Origin: an uncultured Opitutia bacterium
Lineage (GTDB): Bacteria; Verrucomicrobiota; Verrucomicrobiia; Opitutales; Opitutaceae
Direction of reading: 5' to 3'
DNA length: 64,000 bases
Assembly: GCA_903855985.1 (NCBI GenBank)
Contig: CAIOAO010000107.1
Location: 56,870-120,869 of the forward strand
In this document: positions 9,201 through 17,439 of the stretch, piece by piece
How positions within the stretch are numbered: position 1 is the first letter of the stretch
Layout: every line of letters begins with the position of its first letter
Translations under genes and position numbers: made by a program
Notes under the pieces: model-generated
Database searches by the model: none
Told to the model about the DNA's origin: nothing
The model's input: the letters and a program-made list of their open reading frames with translations, nothing else

Positions 9201-10902
9201 TCAGGCTGGAGTAGTTGCCGAGCGTGAGGTTGCTGCCGGTGAAGGTGGTGTTGCCGGCGTTGTTGGTGAAGGTCAGCGCGCTGCTGGCCGGCAGGACCAG
9301 GTCACCCGTGTAGGTGACACCGCTCAGCGTGCCGCCCGAGCCGGTGAAGCTGAGGGCGCCCGCGGCGATGGTGCCCTTGTTGATGGTGCCGCCGAAGAGC
9401 TCGAAGACGCCGCCGCTGGGGGCGTTGATCGTGGTGCTGGCGTTGTTGAACGTGCCGCCGAGCAGCGCGCGACCGCCGCTGGCGAGCGAGACGCTGCCGA
9501 GGTTGGCGGGGGTGTTTGAAGCCCCCGTGAAGTTGAGCACGCCGCCGAGCTGGGCGGAGAGCGTGCCCAGGTTGACGATGTTCGTCAGGTAAACATAGGA
9601 ACCCGCGCCGGTCGCCGTGATGGTGCCACCGGAGGCGTTGGTGGTCGCGTCGGTGCCGTAATAGCCGAGATAGAGCGAACTGCCGCCGCTCCCGGTGATG
9701 GTGCCGGAGTTGGTGAAGGTGGGCGCGTAAATATAGCCGGTGCCGGAGGTGTGGTTGATCGTACCCTGATTGATGATCGTGCCGCCGTTATTGCCGTTAT
9801 AGAGATAGATGTCGCCGGTGAACGTGGTGGCGCTGTCGAGCGTGAGGGAGTTGTTGGTCCCGAGATTGAGGTAGGCGTAGTTGCCGGCGGAGCCGAAGGT
9901 GACGGTCTTGCCGACGAGGGTGCCGTTCTGATTCCAGTAGAACGACGCGTAGTTGCCGAGGGTGGCATTGGCCCCGGTGAAAACGGTCCCGTTGGTAAAG
10001 GTGACCGCGCCGCTGGCCGGCAGGGTCAAATCGCCGGTGTAACTGACGTTGCTCAACGTGCCGCCGGAACCCGTGAAGGTGAGTGCGCCGGAGGCAATGG
10101 TGCCGTTGTTGATCGTGCCGCCGTAGAGCTGAAAACTCCCGCCGGTGGGTGCGTTCAGGGTCGCGCTGGTGTTGTTGAGGATGCCGCCGAGCAAGGCCCG
10201 GCCGCCGCTGGCGAGGGAGACGCTGCCGAGATTGGCCGTGGTGTTGTTGGCTCCCGAGAAATTCAACGTACCGTTGAGGAGGGCGTTGAGCGTGCCCAGG
10301 TTGATGATGTTCGTCAGGTTGATAGTGGAACTCGTCCCGGTGGCGGTGATGGTGCCACCCACGGCATTCGTGGTCGCGTCGGTAGCGTAGTAGCCGAGAT
10401 TCAGTGTGCTGCCTCCGCTCCCGGTGATGGCGCCGGAGTTGGTTAAAGTGGGCGCGTAAATATAGCCCGTGCCCGAGGTCTGGTTGATCGTGCCCTGGTT
10501 GAGAATCGTGCCGCCGTTGTTGCCGTTGTAGAGGTAGAGGTCGCCGGTGAGCGTCGTCGCACTGTCAAGGGTGAGCGTGTTGCCGGCGCCGACCACGAGA
10601 TAGGCGTAGTTGCCGGCGGAGCCGAAGGTGACCGTCTTGCCCGCCAGCGTGGCATTCTGGTTCCAGTTGAGCGTGGAATAATTGCCGAGCGTGGCATTGG
10701 CCCCGGTGAAGGTGGTGCCGCTGGTGAAGGTTGCCGTCCCGCTGGGATTAATACTGACATCTCCGGCGATGCTTCCGGGACCGCCGCTGTAGGTGCCGGA
10801 GAGGATGGTTTGGCCTCGCAGATCCAGGCTGGAGAGCGCGGTCAGAAAAAGGACGGCCACCCCAAGAAACCCGCTCCGGCGCAAATTCAGGTAGATGAGC
10901 AT
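6220..10902 (-). CDS. giant repeat protein with PEP-CTERM sorting signal
   Basis: About 1,560 residues. It opens with a signal peptide (MLIYLNLRRSGFLGVAVLFL...LDLRGQ) and ends with VPEPSTWALLGAGLSLLAF plus RRRRG, the tripartite PEP-CTERM tag (VPEP motif, membrane segment, Arg-rich tail) that exosortase recognises in exopolysaccharide-making bacteria. Between these lie six copies of a roughly 243-residue unit, rich in Gly, Thr, Asn and Ser and almost free of Cys and charged residues, each marked by NWNQ/YWNQ, GTINNG/GTINQ and SGTGYIYAP. The composition suggests a surface beta-helix like autotransporter passenger repeats. I chose the ATG at 10902 because the signal peptide follows at once; an ATG 27 bp upstream is in frame. 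The function is unknown, probably biofilm or matrix related. Confidence 0.88.
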   Translation of the reverse strand: MLIYLNLRRSGFLGVAVLFLTALSSLDLRGQTILSGTYSGGPGSIAGDVSINPSGTATFTSGTTFTGANATLGNYSTLNWNQNATLAGKTVTFGSAGNYAYLVVGAGNTLTLDSATTLTGDLYLYNGNNGGTILNQGTINQTSGTGYIYAPTLTNSGAITGSGGSTLNLGYYATDATTNAVGGTITATGTSSTINLTNIINLGTLNALLNGTLNFSGANNTTANLGSVSLASGGRALLGGILNNTSATLNAPTGGSFQLYGGTINNGTIASGALTFTGSGGTLSNVSYTGDLTLPASGAVTFTNGTVFTGANATLGNYASFYWNQNGTLVGKTVTFGSAGNYAYLNLGTNNSLTLDSATTFTGDIYLYNGNNGGTIINQGTINHTSGTGYIYAPTFTNSGTITGSGGSSLYLGYYGTDATTNASGGTITATGAGSYVYLTNIVNLGTLSAQLGGVLNFTGASNTPANLGSVSLASGGRALLGGTFNNASTTINAPSGGVFELFGGTINKGTIAAGALSFTGSGGTLSGVTYTGDLVLPASSALTFTNNAGNTTFTGSNLTLGNYSSLNWNQNGTLAGKTITFGLPGGYASLIIGTNNSLTFDSATTLSGDIYLYNSNNGGTIINQGTITNNGSTGYIYAPTITNSGSITASAGSSLYVSYYATDVLTNAVGGTITATGTSSVVYLQNIINLGTLYAQLNGALNFTGTGNTTANLGSVSLSGGGRALLSGTIDNTSASFTAPGGGVYELYGGTINNGAIATGALNFTTSGGSLSNVSYTGDFALPANTSVTFKNGTLFTGSNATLGNYSTLNWNQNGTLAGKTITFGTGANYAYLNVGTNNSLTLDSATTLNGDIYVYNGNNGGTIINQGTINHSAGTGYVYAPTFTNSGAVTASGGSSLYLGYYGTDATTNASGGTITATGAGTYIYLTNIVNLGTLYAQLNGVLNFSGASNTPANLGNVSLATGGRALLSGTFNNTSTTINAPSGGGYELYGGTINNGTIAAGALTFTGSGGTLSNVSYAGNLTLPASSSVTFTNGTLFTGANAILGNYSTLNWNQDGTLIGKTLTFGSAGNYAYLNIGTGRTLTLDSATTLNGDIYVYNGNNGGTILNQGTINHNSGTGYIYAPTFTNTGSITANTGSTLYLGYYGTDVTTNAAGGTITATGTSAYAYLTNIHNLGTITAQLNGSLYFQGAANTTSQLGNVTLASGGHALLYGTFDNTSATLSAPSGGLYELYTGTINNGTIASGALAFTSAGGTLSNVIYNGDFTLPAGAAVTFTNGTSFTGANGTLGSNSTFYWNQNSTLAGKTITSGSAGNYANLAIGTNNTLTLDSATTLNGTMYLSGNSGATLVNQGTINQTSGTGYLYVPTFTNAGVLNSQSGFLYISGALTNTAGGTVTGPGGFSGNIAFAGGTLAPGLTLGNLTFANGSFAVTGPTALNVDLGGAVSDQVIFQNPTGAVNLGASLLTLNLNLVSAPTLNTTFDLLHIASGGSGFSGTFVGLPSTGDTIVASYAATPYTFYVNYLPNDITLVYGVPEPSTWALLGAGLSLLAFRRRRGRHG
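6990..10720 (-). repeat. six tandem ~730-bp repeats inside the PEP-CTERM gene
   Basis: The codons for the W-N-Q core recur near 7005, 7732, 8463, 9188, 9934 and 10655, giving spacings of about 720-745 bp. The units are closely alike at DNA level, the four middle ones most of all. The unit nearest the C-terminus of the protein (left end) is cut short before the sorting tag. The sequence is in frame throughout, so unit gain or loss by recombination would keep the reading frame. The exact boundaries are approximate. Confidence 0.85.
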
Positions 10903-11002
10903 GGGTCGGCGATGAAGCCGCCCACACAATAAGGTATTTACCCCATGAAAAGTCGGAAAATTACCACGAACGGAGTATTCCGCGGTCGAGGCTGGTGGGG
11001 CG

Positions 11003-11677
11003 CTACAAGGGCAAGGCGGGGCCCCGGAGAGGATAGGGGCGCGGCGAGGGTTGGCGGCTCACGAGGGGGGTCTTGGCCGCGGAGAAACGCCGGCGGAGTT
11101 CCGGGAGGGTAATCTGGCCGGTCGAAAATTTCCGCCACAGGGCCATGGCGTGCGGGGTCGCTCCCTTGAAGGTGAGCACCGCCGTGTCCTTTTTCATGCC
11201 AGCCGCGAGATAGGTTTGGATTTCCTGCAGTTGCGCGAGCCGTTCATCCCACGGTTCCGTCGGCGCACCCATCCCGCGGATCACCCGCGGCGCGTGGCAG
11301 ATCCCGGACAGGAGCGCATGGTGGCGCAGCAGGGTTTTCACATCCCAGTCCGCCCCCTGCGGTATCTCGGGATGAAACGCCTCGAGTTCGCGTGCGAACC
11401 GGCACTTCAGGGCGTAGCGCGGTGCGACCTCCGCCAGCACGCGGAAGAGTCCGCCCGGACGCAGGCAGGCGCGGAGCGTGGCCTCGTCGGCCTTGCCCTT
11501 CGCGATGACTATGATGGTGAACAGCAGCTGCTCGATCGCCAGGCGGAGTTCGAGGGAGGCGTAGAGCAGGAGGGAGCTGCTATGCCGGGTCTTGGCCTCG
11601 TCGATCAGGGTGCCGGCCTGGATGGTGCACCAGCCGGCATGCTGGACTCTTCCGGTAAAGATGTCGGGGAAGCGCAT
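11003..11677 (-). CDS. uncharacterised helical protein
   Basis: A 224-residue protein that I do not recognise. It has no signal peptide or membrane span. The first half is strongly amphipathic-helical (SSSLLLYASLELRLAIEQLLF), and a conserved-looking HHALLSGICHAPRVIRG segment is in the middle. The C-terminal 25 residues are Pro/Arg-rich and look disordered. The shape of the N-terminal helices vaguely recalls HEPN-type proteins, but I see no firm RxxxxH motif, so this is not claimed. It stands alone on the minus strand, divergent from an MFS gene across a 211-bp gap (11678-11888) in which I see no further gene. Confidence 0.6.
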   Translation of the reverse strand: MRFPDIFTGRVQHAGWCTIQAGTLIDEAKTRHSSSLLLYASLELRLAIEQLLFTIIVIAKGKADEATLRACLRPGGLFRVLAEVAPRYALKCRFARELEAFHPEIPQGADWDVKTLLRHHALLSGICHAPRVIRGMGAPTEPWDERLAQLQEIQTYLAAGMKKDTAVLTFKGATPHAMALWRKFSTGQITLPELRRRFSAAKTPLVSRQPSPRPYPLRGPALPL

Positions 11678-11888
11678 CAGGGAGCAGCGAATTCCCGGGT
11701 ACCCGCATGGAAGTCACAGGCAAATTTGAACATGATCGCAGCGGTCGTCATGGGGAAAGACGGGGGGCGTGGCCGGACGCCTATCAGTCAGGGGTCGGGC
11801 CGATTGTCGAGCAAGAGAAGGCGGCCGGGGGAGGGGCGGAGGAGCTTTTGCGATTGAGGCGGCGCGGCGCGAAAGTTCAACTCGGCCG

Positions 11889-13055
11889 ATGGTCAGTCCA
11901 AAACTTCCGGCTGCGCGCATCTACTGGACGGCGTTCACCGGGCTGTTTTTCGACTACTACGACCTGTTTCTGTTCATCTACCTCGAGAAGGTGCTGGCGG
12001 CGCAGTTTGGACTGAGTGAGGCGGAAAGCAGTGCGCTGCAATTCACCGGGCTCGCCGGGGTCGGACTGGGGGCGCTGGGCTTTGGTTACCTGGCCGACCG
12101 CCTGGGCCGCGGCCGGATCATGCTGGCGGTGTTTGGCGTTTATCTGGTGGGCGTCGCGGGGCTGAGCCTGGCCTGGAATTATCCCAGCCTGCTCAGCTTC
12201 CGGTTGCTTGCCTCGCTCGCGCTCGGCGCGGAATGGGGCATCAGCCATACGTTTTTAAACGAGCAGGTGGGGCGGGAACGCAGCTACCGGTTCGCCGCCC
12301 TGCTGCAGCTGGCCATTCTGGGAGGACTGCTGGCGGCGCTGGCGAACCGTTATCTGCTGCCGGTGTGGGGTTGGCGCTGGTTGTTCGCGGCCTCGCTCGT
12401 CCCGGTGGCAGTCCTGTCGGCGGCGCGGTGGCGGATGCTGGCCGCTGGTGCGGCGGGTAATGGGTGTGGGGTGATGGGCGAGGGGAAAATCGAGCCGGGG
12501 GCCGGCCAGCTGGGGCCGGCGCTCAGGGCGAACTGGCGGCCGTTTCTGCGGTGTCTCGCCCTGGCGAGCCTCACGATCGCGAGCGGGCTCGTGAATGTGT
12601 TCTTTGTGAAGGAGCTGCCGCAGACGCCGCTCTTCATTGTGCTCTTCTGGGTCAACCTGGTGCCGGGCATGTTGCTGGGGGTGTGGGTGGTGCGGCGCGG
12701 CGGCGTGCGCCGCGCGCTGGCGGGTTATGCGGTGGCGCTGATCGCGCTGTCGCTGTTCGCGTGGGGCAGCCACTGGGAGGGACGCAAGCTGGCGTTCGCG
12801 CTGACGCTGCCGGCCCTCAACGGCATTCCGTTCGGCCTGATGGGCGCGTATTTCAATGAGGTCTTCGCGAGTTACCGCACGATGCTTTCCGGCGCGGCGT
12901 ATAATCTCGGACGGATCTTCGCGGGATTTTCCCCGGTGCTGATCACGGCGCTAGGGCTGCACACGGGGGGCAATTACTTCCTGTTTTCCGCGGCGCTGGG
13001 TCTCGGCGTGCTGCTGATCAGCGGTTGGCTGACGGCGGCTGGGCGCCGCACCTAA
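11889..13055 (+). CDS. MFS transporter
   Basis: A 388-residue major facilitator superfamily permease with about 12 hydrophobic segments. The loop between the second and third helices carries the MFS signature GFGYLADRLGRGR, and FFDYYDLFLF in helix 1 resembles the aromatic-acid/sialate (AAHS/SHS) branch, in which FDxxDLFL is typical. The substrate cannot be told from sequence. The start ATG at 11889 is placed just before the first hydrophobic helix; the frame is open upstream without coding character. Its stop overlaps the convergent ABC permease stop by four bases. Confidence 0.82.
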   Translation: MVSPKLPAARIYWTAFTGLFFDYYDLFLFIYLEKVLAAQFGLSEAESSALQFTGLAGVGLGALGFGYLADRLGRGRIMLAVFGVYLVGVAGLSLAWNYPSLLSFRLLASLALGAEWGISHTFLNEQVGRERSYRFAALLQLAILGGLLAALANRYLLPVWGWRWLFAASLVPVAVLSAARWRMLAAGAAGNGCGVMGEGKIEPGAGQLGPALRANWRPFLRCLALASLTIASGLVNVFFVKELPQTPLFIVLFWVNLVPGMLLGVWVVRRGGVRRALAGYAVALIALSLFAWGSHWEGRKLAFALTLPALNGIPFGLMGAYFNEVFASYRTMLSGAAYNLGRIFAGFSPVLITALGLHTGGNYFLFSAALGLGVLLISGWLTAAGRRT

Positions 13056-14746
13056 ACCCGGAATAAAGCCCCGAGCTTTTTGCCGAGCAAGAGGGCCAGG
13101 CCGGCGATGGTCACGCCGAGGAAGACCATGGCCCAGACCCCGAGGGCGCTGGCGATGAACTTGCCGTCCCCGAGCAGCTGGAAGAGCTCCATGATGGCCT
13201 TGGTGATCGGATAGAAACGCGCCTTCTGTGCGAGGACGAGCGAGTCACTGACCTCCAGCATCGCGAAGGCAAAGGCGAGCAGGCCGCCGGCGATGAGGTT
13301 CGCCATGATGAGCGGGAGGGTGATGCGGATCGTGGCCTTGAGCGGCGGGCAGCCGAGGCTTTGCGCGGCCTCCTCGAGCGTCTCGCTGGTTTGCTGGAAA
13401 CCCGCGGCGGCGGAGCGGACGACGTAGGGCAGGCGGCGGACGGAGTACGCGATGATGAGGAGGATCGTCGGGTCGCGCACGGGATTGAGGAAGGAGAAGA
13501 ACCGGCCCTCCTGCGCCATGGCGAGGTAGCCGAAGGCGAGCACGAGTCCCGGCACCGCGAGCGGCAGCATGGAGAGAAAGTCGAGGATCTGCCGGCCGGC
13601 GATCCGCGAGCGGACCACCACGTAGGCGATGGCGATGCCGAGGATGACATCGATGAACGCGGAGATGCTGGAAAATTTCAGGCTGTTGGCGATGGCGGGG
13701 ACCGTCAGGTCGTGGCCGAGGGCGAGGCGGAAGTTGTCCAGGGTGTAGGCGTGGGGAACCACGGTGCCGTACCACTCGCGGGAGAACGCGACGAGGATGA
13801 CGCCGAGATGCGGCAGCACGGCGATGAGGATCACGCCGGCGAACGCGGCGGTGCAGGCGAGGGCGGCGCCGCGGGGCAGGGCGCGCGGGCCGCCGGAGCT
13901 GGTGGACTTGGCCATCATCGCATGGCCGCCCCGGCCGAACAGGCCGCGGCCAACGGCATAGATGGCTATGGAACTCGCGAGCATGATGGCAACGAGGGCG
14001 TAGGGGAACGGATTCCCGCCGATGTCCCGCAGCCCGTAGTAAATCTGCACGCTGGTGACGCGGGCATAGTCGAAGATAAGTGGTGTGCCGAGTTCCGTGA
14101 ACGACCAGATGAAGACGATGGTGCCGCCGGCGAACAGGCCGGGATGGATGAGCGGCAGGGTGATTTTCCAGAAACGCCGGAAGCCGGTGCAGCCGAGGTT
14201 TTGCGCGGCCTCCTCCATCGCGGGGTCAATGTTGGCGAGGGCGGCGACGGCGTTGAGGTAGATGATCGGGTAGAGCGAAAGCGCCTCGACCACGACGATG
14301 CCCCAGAACTGGTTCGCGGCGAACCAGTCGAAGGTCCAGCCGTGCGGGCGGAGTCCGAGCTGGATGATGAGGGCGTTGAGCGCGCCGTACTGCCCGAAGA
14401 TCTGCTTGATGCCGATGGCGCCGACAAACGGCGGCAGGATCATCGGGATGAGCACCAGCGACCCGAGCAGGCCCTTGCCCGGGTAGATGAATCGGTCGCT
14501 GATGAAGGCCAGCGGCAGGGCGATGAGGAGGGCGAGCGTGGTGGTGCAGCAGGCGAGCAGGAAGGAATTGCGCAGGCCGGCGAGGTACGCGGGATCGGCG
14601 AGCAGGGTGGTGAGGTAGGCCAGGGTGAATTTCCCGTCGGCATTGACGAACCCGCCCCTCAGGATCTGCGCAATCGGCCACAGGAAAAACACCGCGAAGA
14701 AGGCGGCGGTGAGGATGAAGACGGCGCGCGCAAACGATTTCGACAT
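13052..14746 (-). CDS. iron(III)-type ABC transporter permease, two-domain
   Basis: A 564-residue inner-membrane permease made of two copies of the binding-protein-dependent transport fold. Each half carries an EAA-type loop: EEAAQNLGCTGFRRFWKITLPL in the first half and EEAAQSLGCPPLKATIRITLPL in the second (each quoted as a block of contacts for the ATPase). This fused two-domain layout is typical of FbpB/ThiP/CysT-like ferric iron permeases. No ATPase or periplasmic binding protein is next to it, so partners must be encoded elsewhere. It lies 60 bp downstream of the MntR-like regulator on the same strand, which supports a metal-uptake role. Substrate is an inference. Confidence 0.82.
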   Translation of the reverse strand: MSKSFARAVFILTAAFFAVFFLWPIAQILRGGFVNADGKFTLAYLTTLLADPAYLAGLRNSFLLACCTTTLALLIALPLAFISDRFIYPGKGLLGSLVLIPMILPPFVGAIGIKQIFGQYGALNALIIQLGLRPHGWTFDWFAANQFWGIVVVEALSLYPIIYLNAVAALANIDPAMEEAAQNLGCTGFRRFWKITLPLIHPGLFAGGTIVFIWSFTELGTPLIFDYARVTSVQIYYGLRDIGGNPFPYALVAIMLASSIAIYAVGRGLFGRGGHAMMAKSTSSGGPRALPRGAALACTAAFAGVILIAVLPHLGVILVAFSREWYGTVVPHAYTLDNFRLALGHDLTVPAIANSLKFSSISAFIDVILGIAIAYVVVRSRIAGRQILDFLSMLPLAVPGLVLAFGYLAMAQEGRFFSFLNPVRDPTILLIIAYSVRRLPYVVRSAAAGFQQTSETLEEAAQSLGCPPLKATIRITLPLIMANLIAGGLLAFAFAMLEVSDSLVLAQKARFYPITKAIMELFQLLGDGKFIASALGVWAMVFLGVTIAGLALLLGKKLGALFRV

Positions 14747-14806
14747 CGGCGCGCAGTGTGGTTGCGGCGCGTAACGCGCGGCAAGGCGGAAGTGGCCGGC
14801 GGCCGG

Positions 14807-15469
14807 TCAGCGCGACGGCTCGACAAGGATCCGGCCGGCGGCGGCGAGGCTCAGGGCCAGCGGCCGGCCGCGGGGGCGCTGCACGGTGACCAGGCCGGCG
14901 GCGAGGTTGCGGTCCGTGACGCGGGCGGACGCGCCCGGCAGCAGGCCGTGCAGCTCGGCAAACTGGAGGAATTCCGCCGACTGCTCGGTGATCCGCACCA
15001 GGCGCACGGGGCGGGCGAGGGGGCAGGTGGCCAGCGTCGCGTACACCTGCGAGTGGAGCTTGCCCAGCCGGCTCGGGATCGGGTCGCCGTGCGGATCGGT
15101 CGAGGGATGGCCGAGCAGGGCGTCGAGCCGGTCAAGCACGGCATCGGAGATGGCATGCTCCAGCTGCTCGGCCTCGGCGTTGACGGCGCTCCAATGCATC
15201 TTGAGGACCTGGACGAGGAAGGTCTCCACCAGCCGGTGCTTGCGCAGGACGCCGAGGGCGAGCCGGCGGCCGGCGGCGGTCAGCTTCACGCCCTGCCGCG
15301 GCCGGTGGACGACAAGACCGTCGGCGGCGAGGGACTTCACCATGGTGGTAACGGTGCCGGGCACGACGGCGAGGGCCGCGGAGAGCGCGCCCATCGGGAC
15401 GAGCCCGTCAGTCTCCTCCGCGAGCAGCAGGAGGTGCTTGAGGTAGTTCTCCACCGTGACGCTGGGCAT
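14807..15469 (-). CDS. MntR/DtxR-family metal-dependent repressor
   Basis: A 220-residue regulator with an N-terminal winged helix (residues 1-60), a dimerisation/metal-binding domain (about 65-140, with H78 and the E101-Q-L-E104-H105 group) and a C-terminal FeoA/SH3-like domain. Glu101 stands where iron-sensing DtxR has Cys102, as in Mn-sensing MntR. But the MntR ligands Asp8 and Glu11 are Asn8 and Lys11 here, so the metal site is atypical. It is divergent from mntH, with a palindromic operator between them, and very likely controls mntH and itself. Confidence 0.88.
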   Translation of the reverse strand: MPSVTVENYLKHLLLLAEETDGLVPMGALSAALAVVPGTVTTMVKSLAADGLVVHRPRQGVKLTAAGRRLALGVLRKHRLVETFLVQVLKMHWSAVNAEAEQLEHAISDAVLDRLDALLGHPSTDPHGDPIPSRLGKLHSQVYATLATCPLARPVRLVRITEQSAEFLQFAELHGLLPGASARVTDRNLAAGLVTVQRPRGRPLALSLAAAGRILVEPSR

Positions 15470-15491
15470 GGTGGCTCAGGGAAGCAGGATA

Positions 15492-15528
15492 TTTGAGTAG
15501 AACAAGAATTTATTTTGACTACTCAAAA
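15492..15528. promoter_or_regulatory. palindromic operator between mntR-like gene and mntH
   Basis: Two overlapping inverted repeats are visible. TTTTGA-CTAC-TCAAAA (15513-15528) is a 16-bp palindrome with 6-bp arms. In addition TTTGAGTAG (15492-15500) and CTACTCAAA (15519-15527) are perfect inverted 9-mers 18 bp apart, so the half-site TTTGAGTAG occurs upstream in one orientation and within the palindrome in the other. The gap is AT-rich in a GC-rich genome and lies 28 bp before mntH, where a promoter is expected. Binding by the adjacent regulator is an inference. Confidence 0.72.
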
Positions 15529-15555
15529 TAGCGGGACGTAATCTGCCGCCGCATC

Positions 15556-16962
15556 ATGGACGAGCCGACCTCATTTCCCGCCCCGCCGCCGGCCGAGCCC
15601 GGCTGGGCCCAGGGACGGTCGGGCGAGAGCCTGCCGGAGGTGCACCGCACCATCGCCGTGCCGGCCGGGGCCTCGTTCTGGCGCAAGGTCCTGGCGTTCT
15701 CCGGCCCGGGTTTCCTGGTGGCGGTCGGCTACATGGACCCGGGCAACTGGGCCACGGACCTGGCGGGCGGGGCGAAGTTCGGCTACACACTGCTGTCCGT
15801 CATCATGATCTCCAACCTGATGGCGATCCTGCTGCAGCACCTGTGCATCAAGCTGGGGGTCGCCACGGGGCGGGACCTCGCCCAGGCCTGCCGGGACCAC
15901 TATTCCCGGCCGACGGTTTATTTCCTCTGGGTCCTCTGCGAGCTGGCCATCGCGGCCTGCGACCTGGCGGAGGTGGTCGGCTCGGCGATCGGCCTGCAAC
16001 TGCTGTTCGGGATTCCGCTGGTCTGGGGCTGCGTGATCACGGCGTTTGACGTGATGATCGTGCTGCTGCTCCAGCACCGCGGGTTCCGGTACATCGAGGC
16101 GCTGGTCATTACGCTGATCCTGACCATTGGCGGCTGCTTTGCCGTCGAGCTCATCGTGGCGAAGCCCGACCTCGGCGGCGTGTTCGCCGGCTTCATTCCC
16201 CGGCTCGAGATCCTGAAGAACTCCGAGATGCTCTACGTTGCGATCGGCATCCTCGGTGCGACGGTCATGCCGCACAACCTGTACCTGCACTCGTCGATCA
16301 TCCAGACGCGGAAGTTCGTGCAAAACTCCGCCGGCAAGGCCGAGGCGATCAAGTTCGGCACGATCGATTCCACCTTTGCGCTGATGTTCGCGCTCTTCAT
16401 CAACGCCGCCATCCTGATCCTCGCCGGCGCGGCCTTCCACGGGAGCGGGCACCAGCAGGTCGGCGAGATCCAGGAGGCCTACCACCTGCTGGACGGCGTG
16501 CTGGGCGTGACGTTTGCCAGCACGCTGTTTGCGCTGGCGCTGCTGGCGTCCGGTCAGAATTCCACCCTGACCGGCACGCTCGCCGGGCAGATCGTGATGG
16601 AGGGCTTCCTCAACATCCGGCTGCGCCCGTGGCTGCGGCGGCTCATCACCCGGGCCATCGCCATCGTGCCCGCCGTGCTGGTGATCGGCTTTTTTGGCGA
16701 GAGCAAGAGCACCCAGCTGCTCGTCGCGAGCCAGGTGTGCCTGAGCATGCAGCTGGGCTTCGCCTGCTGGCCGCTCATGCGCTTCACCGGCGATCGGGCC
16801 AAGATGGGTGAGTTTGTTAACCCGTGGTGGATCAAGTTGCTCGGCTGGGGTATCACCCTTGTCATTATCACGCTTAACGTGAAGCTGCTGCTCGACATCC
16901 TGCTGCCCGCGCCGTGGACCCAGTGGTTCTACGGCCTCCTCGGGCTCCATCCCGCCGCCTGA
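15556..16962 (+). CDS. mntH: Nramp-family Mn2+/Fe2+ transporter
   Basis: A 468-residue proton-coupled divalent metal importer with 11 or more membrane helices. The two metal-binding unwound helices are intact: [12 protein letters not shown] in TM1 and [10 protein letters not shown] in TM6. A 40-residue Pro-rich cytoplasmic N-terminus precedes TM1. It is divergent from the MntR-like repressor with the operator in between, the classic self-contained Mn homeostasis pair. A UspA gene follows after 17 bp and is probably cotranscribed. Confidence 0.94.
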   Translation: MDEPTSFPAPPPAEPGWAQGRSGESLPEVHRTIAVPAGASFWRKVLAFSGPGFLVAVGYMDPGNWATDLAGGAKFGYTLLSVIMISNLMAILLQHLCIKLGVATGRDLAQACRDHYSRPTVYFLWVLCELAIAACDLAEVVGSAIGLQLLFGIPLVWGCVITAFDVMIVLLLQHRGFRYIEALVITLILTIGGCFAVELIVAKPDLGGVFAGFIPRLEILKNSEMLYVAIGILGATVMPHNLYLHSSIIQTRKFVQNSAGKAEAIKFGTIDSTFALMFALFINAAILILAGAAFHGSGHQQVGEIQEAYHLLDGVLGVTFASTLFALALLASGQNSTLTGTLAGQIVMEGFLNIRLRPWLRRLITRAIAIVPAVLVIGFFGESKSTQLLVASQVCLSMQLGFACWPLMRFTGDRAKMGEFVNPWWIKLLGWGITLVIITLNVKLLLDILLPAPWTQWFYGLLGLHPAA

Positions 16963-16979
16963 GCCCGCCCCTTCCGCCG

Positions 16980-17429
16980 ATGTACCAGAAAATCCTCGTC
17001 GCCCTCGAGAACACCCGTGCGGACGACACGCTGGTGCCGCACATCGCGGACCTGGCGCGCCGCCTCGGCTCGGAGTTGCTGCTCGTACACGTGGCGGACG
17101 GCTGGGCGGCGCGTAACTTTGACCAACTCAAGCTCGCCGAATCCACCGAGATGAAAGAGGACCGCGCCTATCTCGAGGGGGTCGCGGCGCGGTTGCGCGG
17201 CACCGGTCTGAGCGTGGGCGTGGAACTCGTGCTGGGTAATCCGCCCACCGAGATCGTGAAGACCGCGGCCGCCCGGAACTGCGACCTCATCGCGATGGCT
17301 TCCCACGGCCACAAACTGCTCGGGGATTTTTTCCTCGGCAGCACGATCGACAAGGTGCGGCACAACACGGTGATTCCGATCCTGGTGGTGCGCGCCGCGT
17401 CCGGCACCTCGACTCCGTTTGCCCGGTAG
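16980..17429 (+). CDS. universal stress protein (UspA family)
   Basis: A 149-residue single Usp domain, starting at the ATG in MYQKILVALENT. The C-terminal ATP-binding pattern G-2x-G-9x-G-(S/T) is readable in MASHGHKLLGDFFLGST, suggesting the nucleotide-binding subclass. It follows mntH by 17 bp on the same strand, so it may be induced with metal uptake. Usp proteins form dimers in the cytoplasm; a specific function cannot be assigned. Confidence 0.9.
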   Translation: MYQKILVALENTRADDTLVPHIADLARRLGSELLLVHVADGWAARNFDQLKLAESTEMKEDRAYLEGVAARLRGTGLSVGVELVLGNPPTEIVKTAAARNCDLIAMASHGHKLLGDFFLGSTIDKVRHNTVIPILVVRAASGTSTPFAR

Positions 17430-17439
17430 CACGCGCGGC

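Noticed and set aside
7273..10446. Plus-strand frames of 230-410 codons opposite the PEP-CTERM gene
   Set aside because: Gly/Val/Ala/Glu-rich repeats mirror the repeat units of the real gene; no independent coding sign.
6790..10720. CRISPR or satellite array
   Set aside because: The period is about 730 bp, in frame, and coding; there are no short repeats with unique spacers.
13361..15496. 711-codon plus-strand frame
   Set aside because: Antisense to the ABC permease and the MntR-like gene, with an unnatural Glu/Gly/Arg composition.
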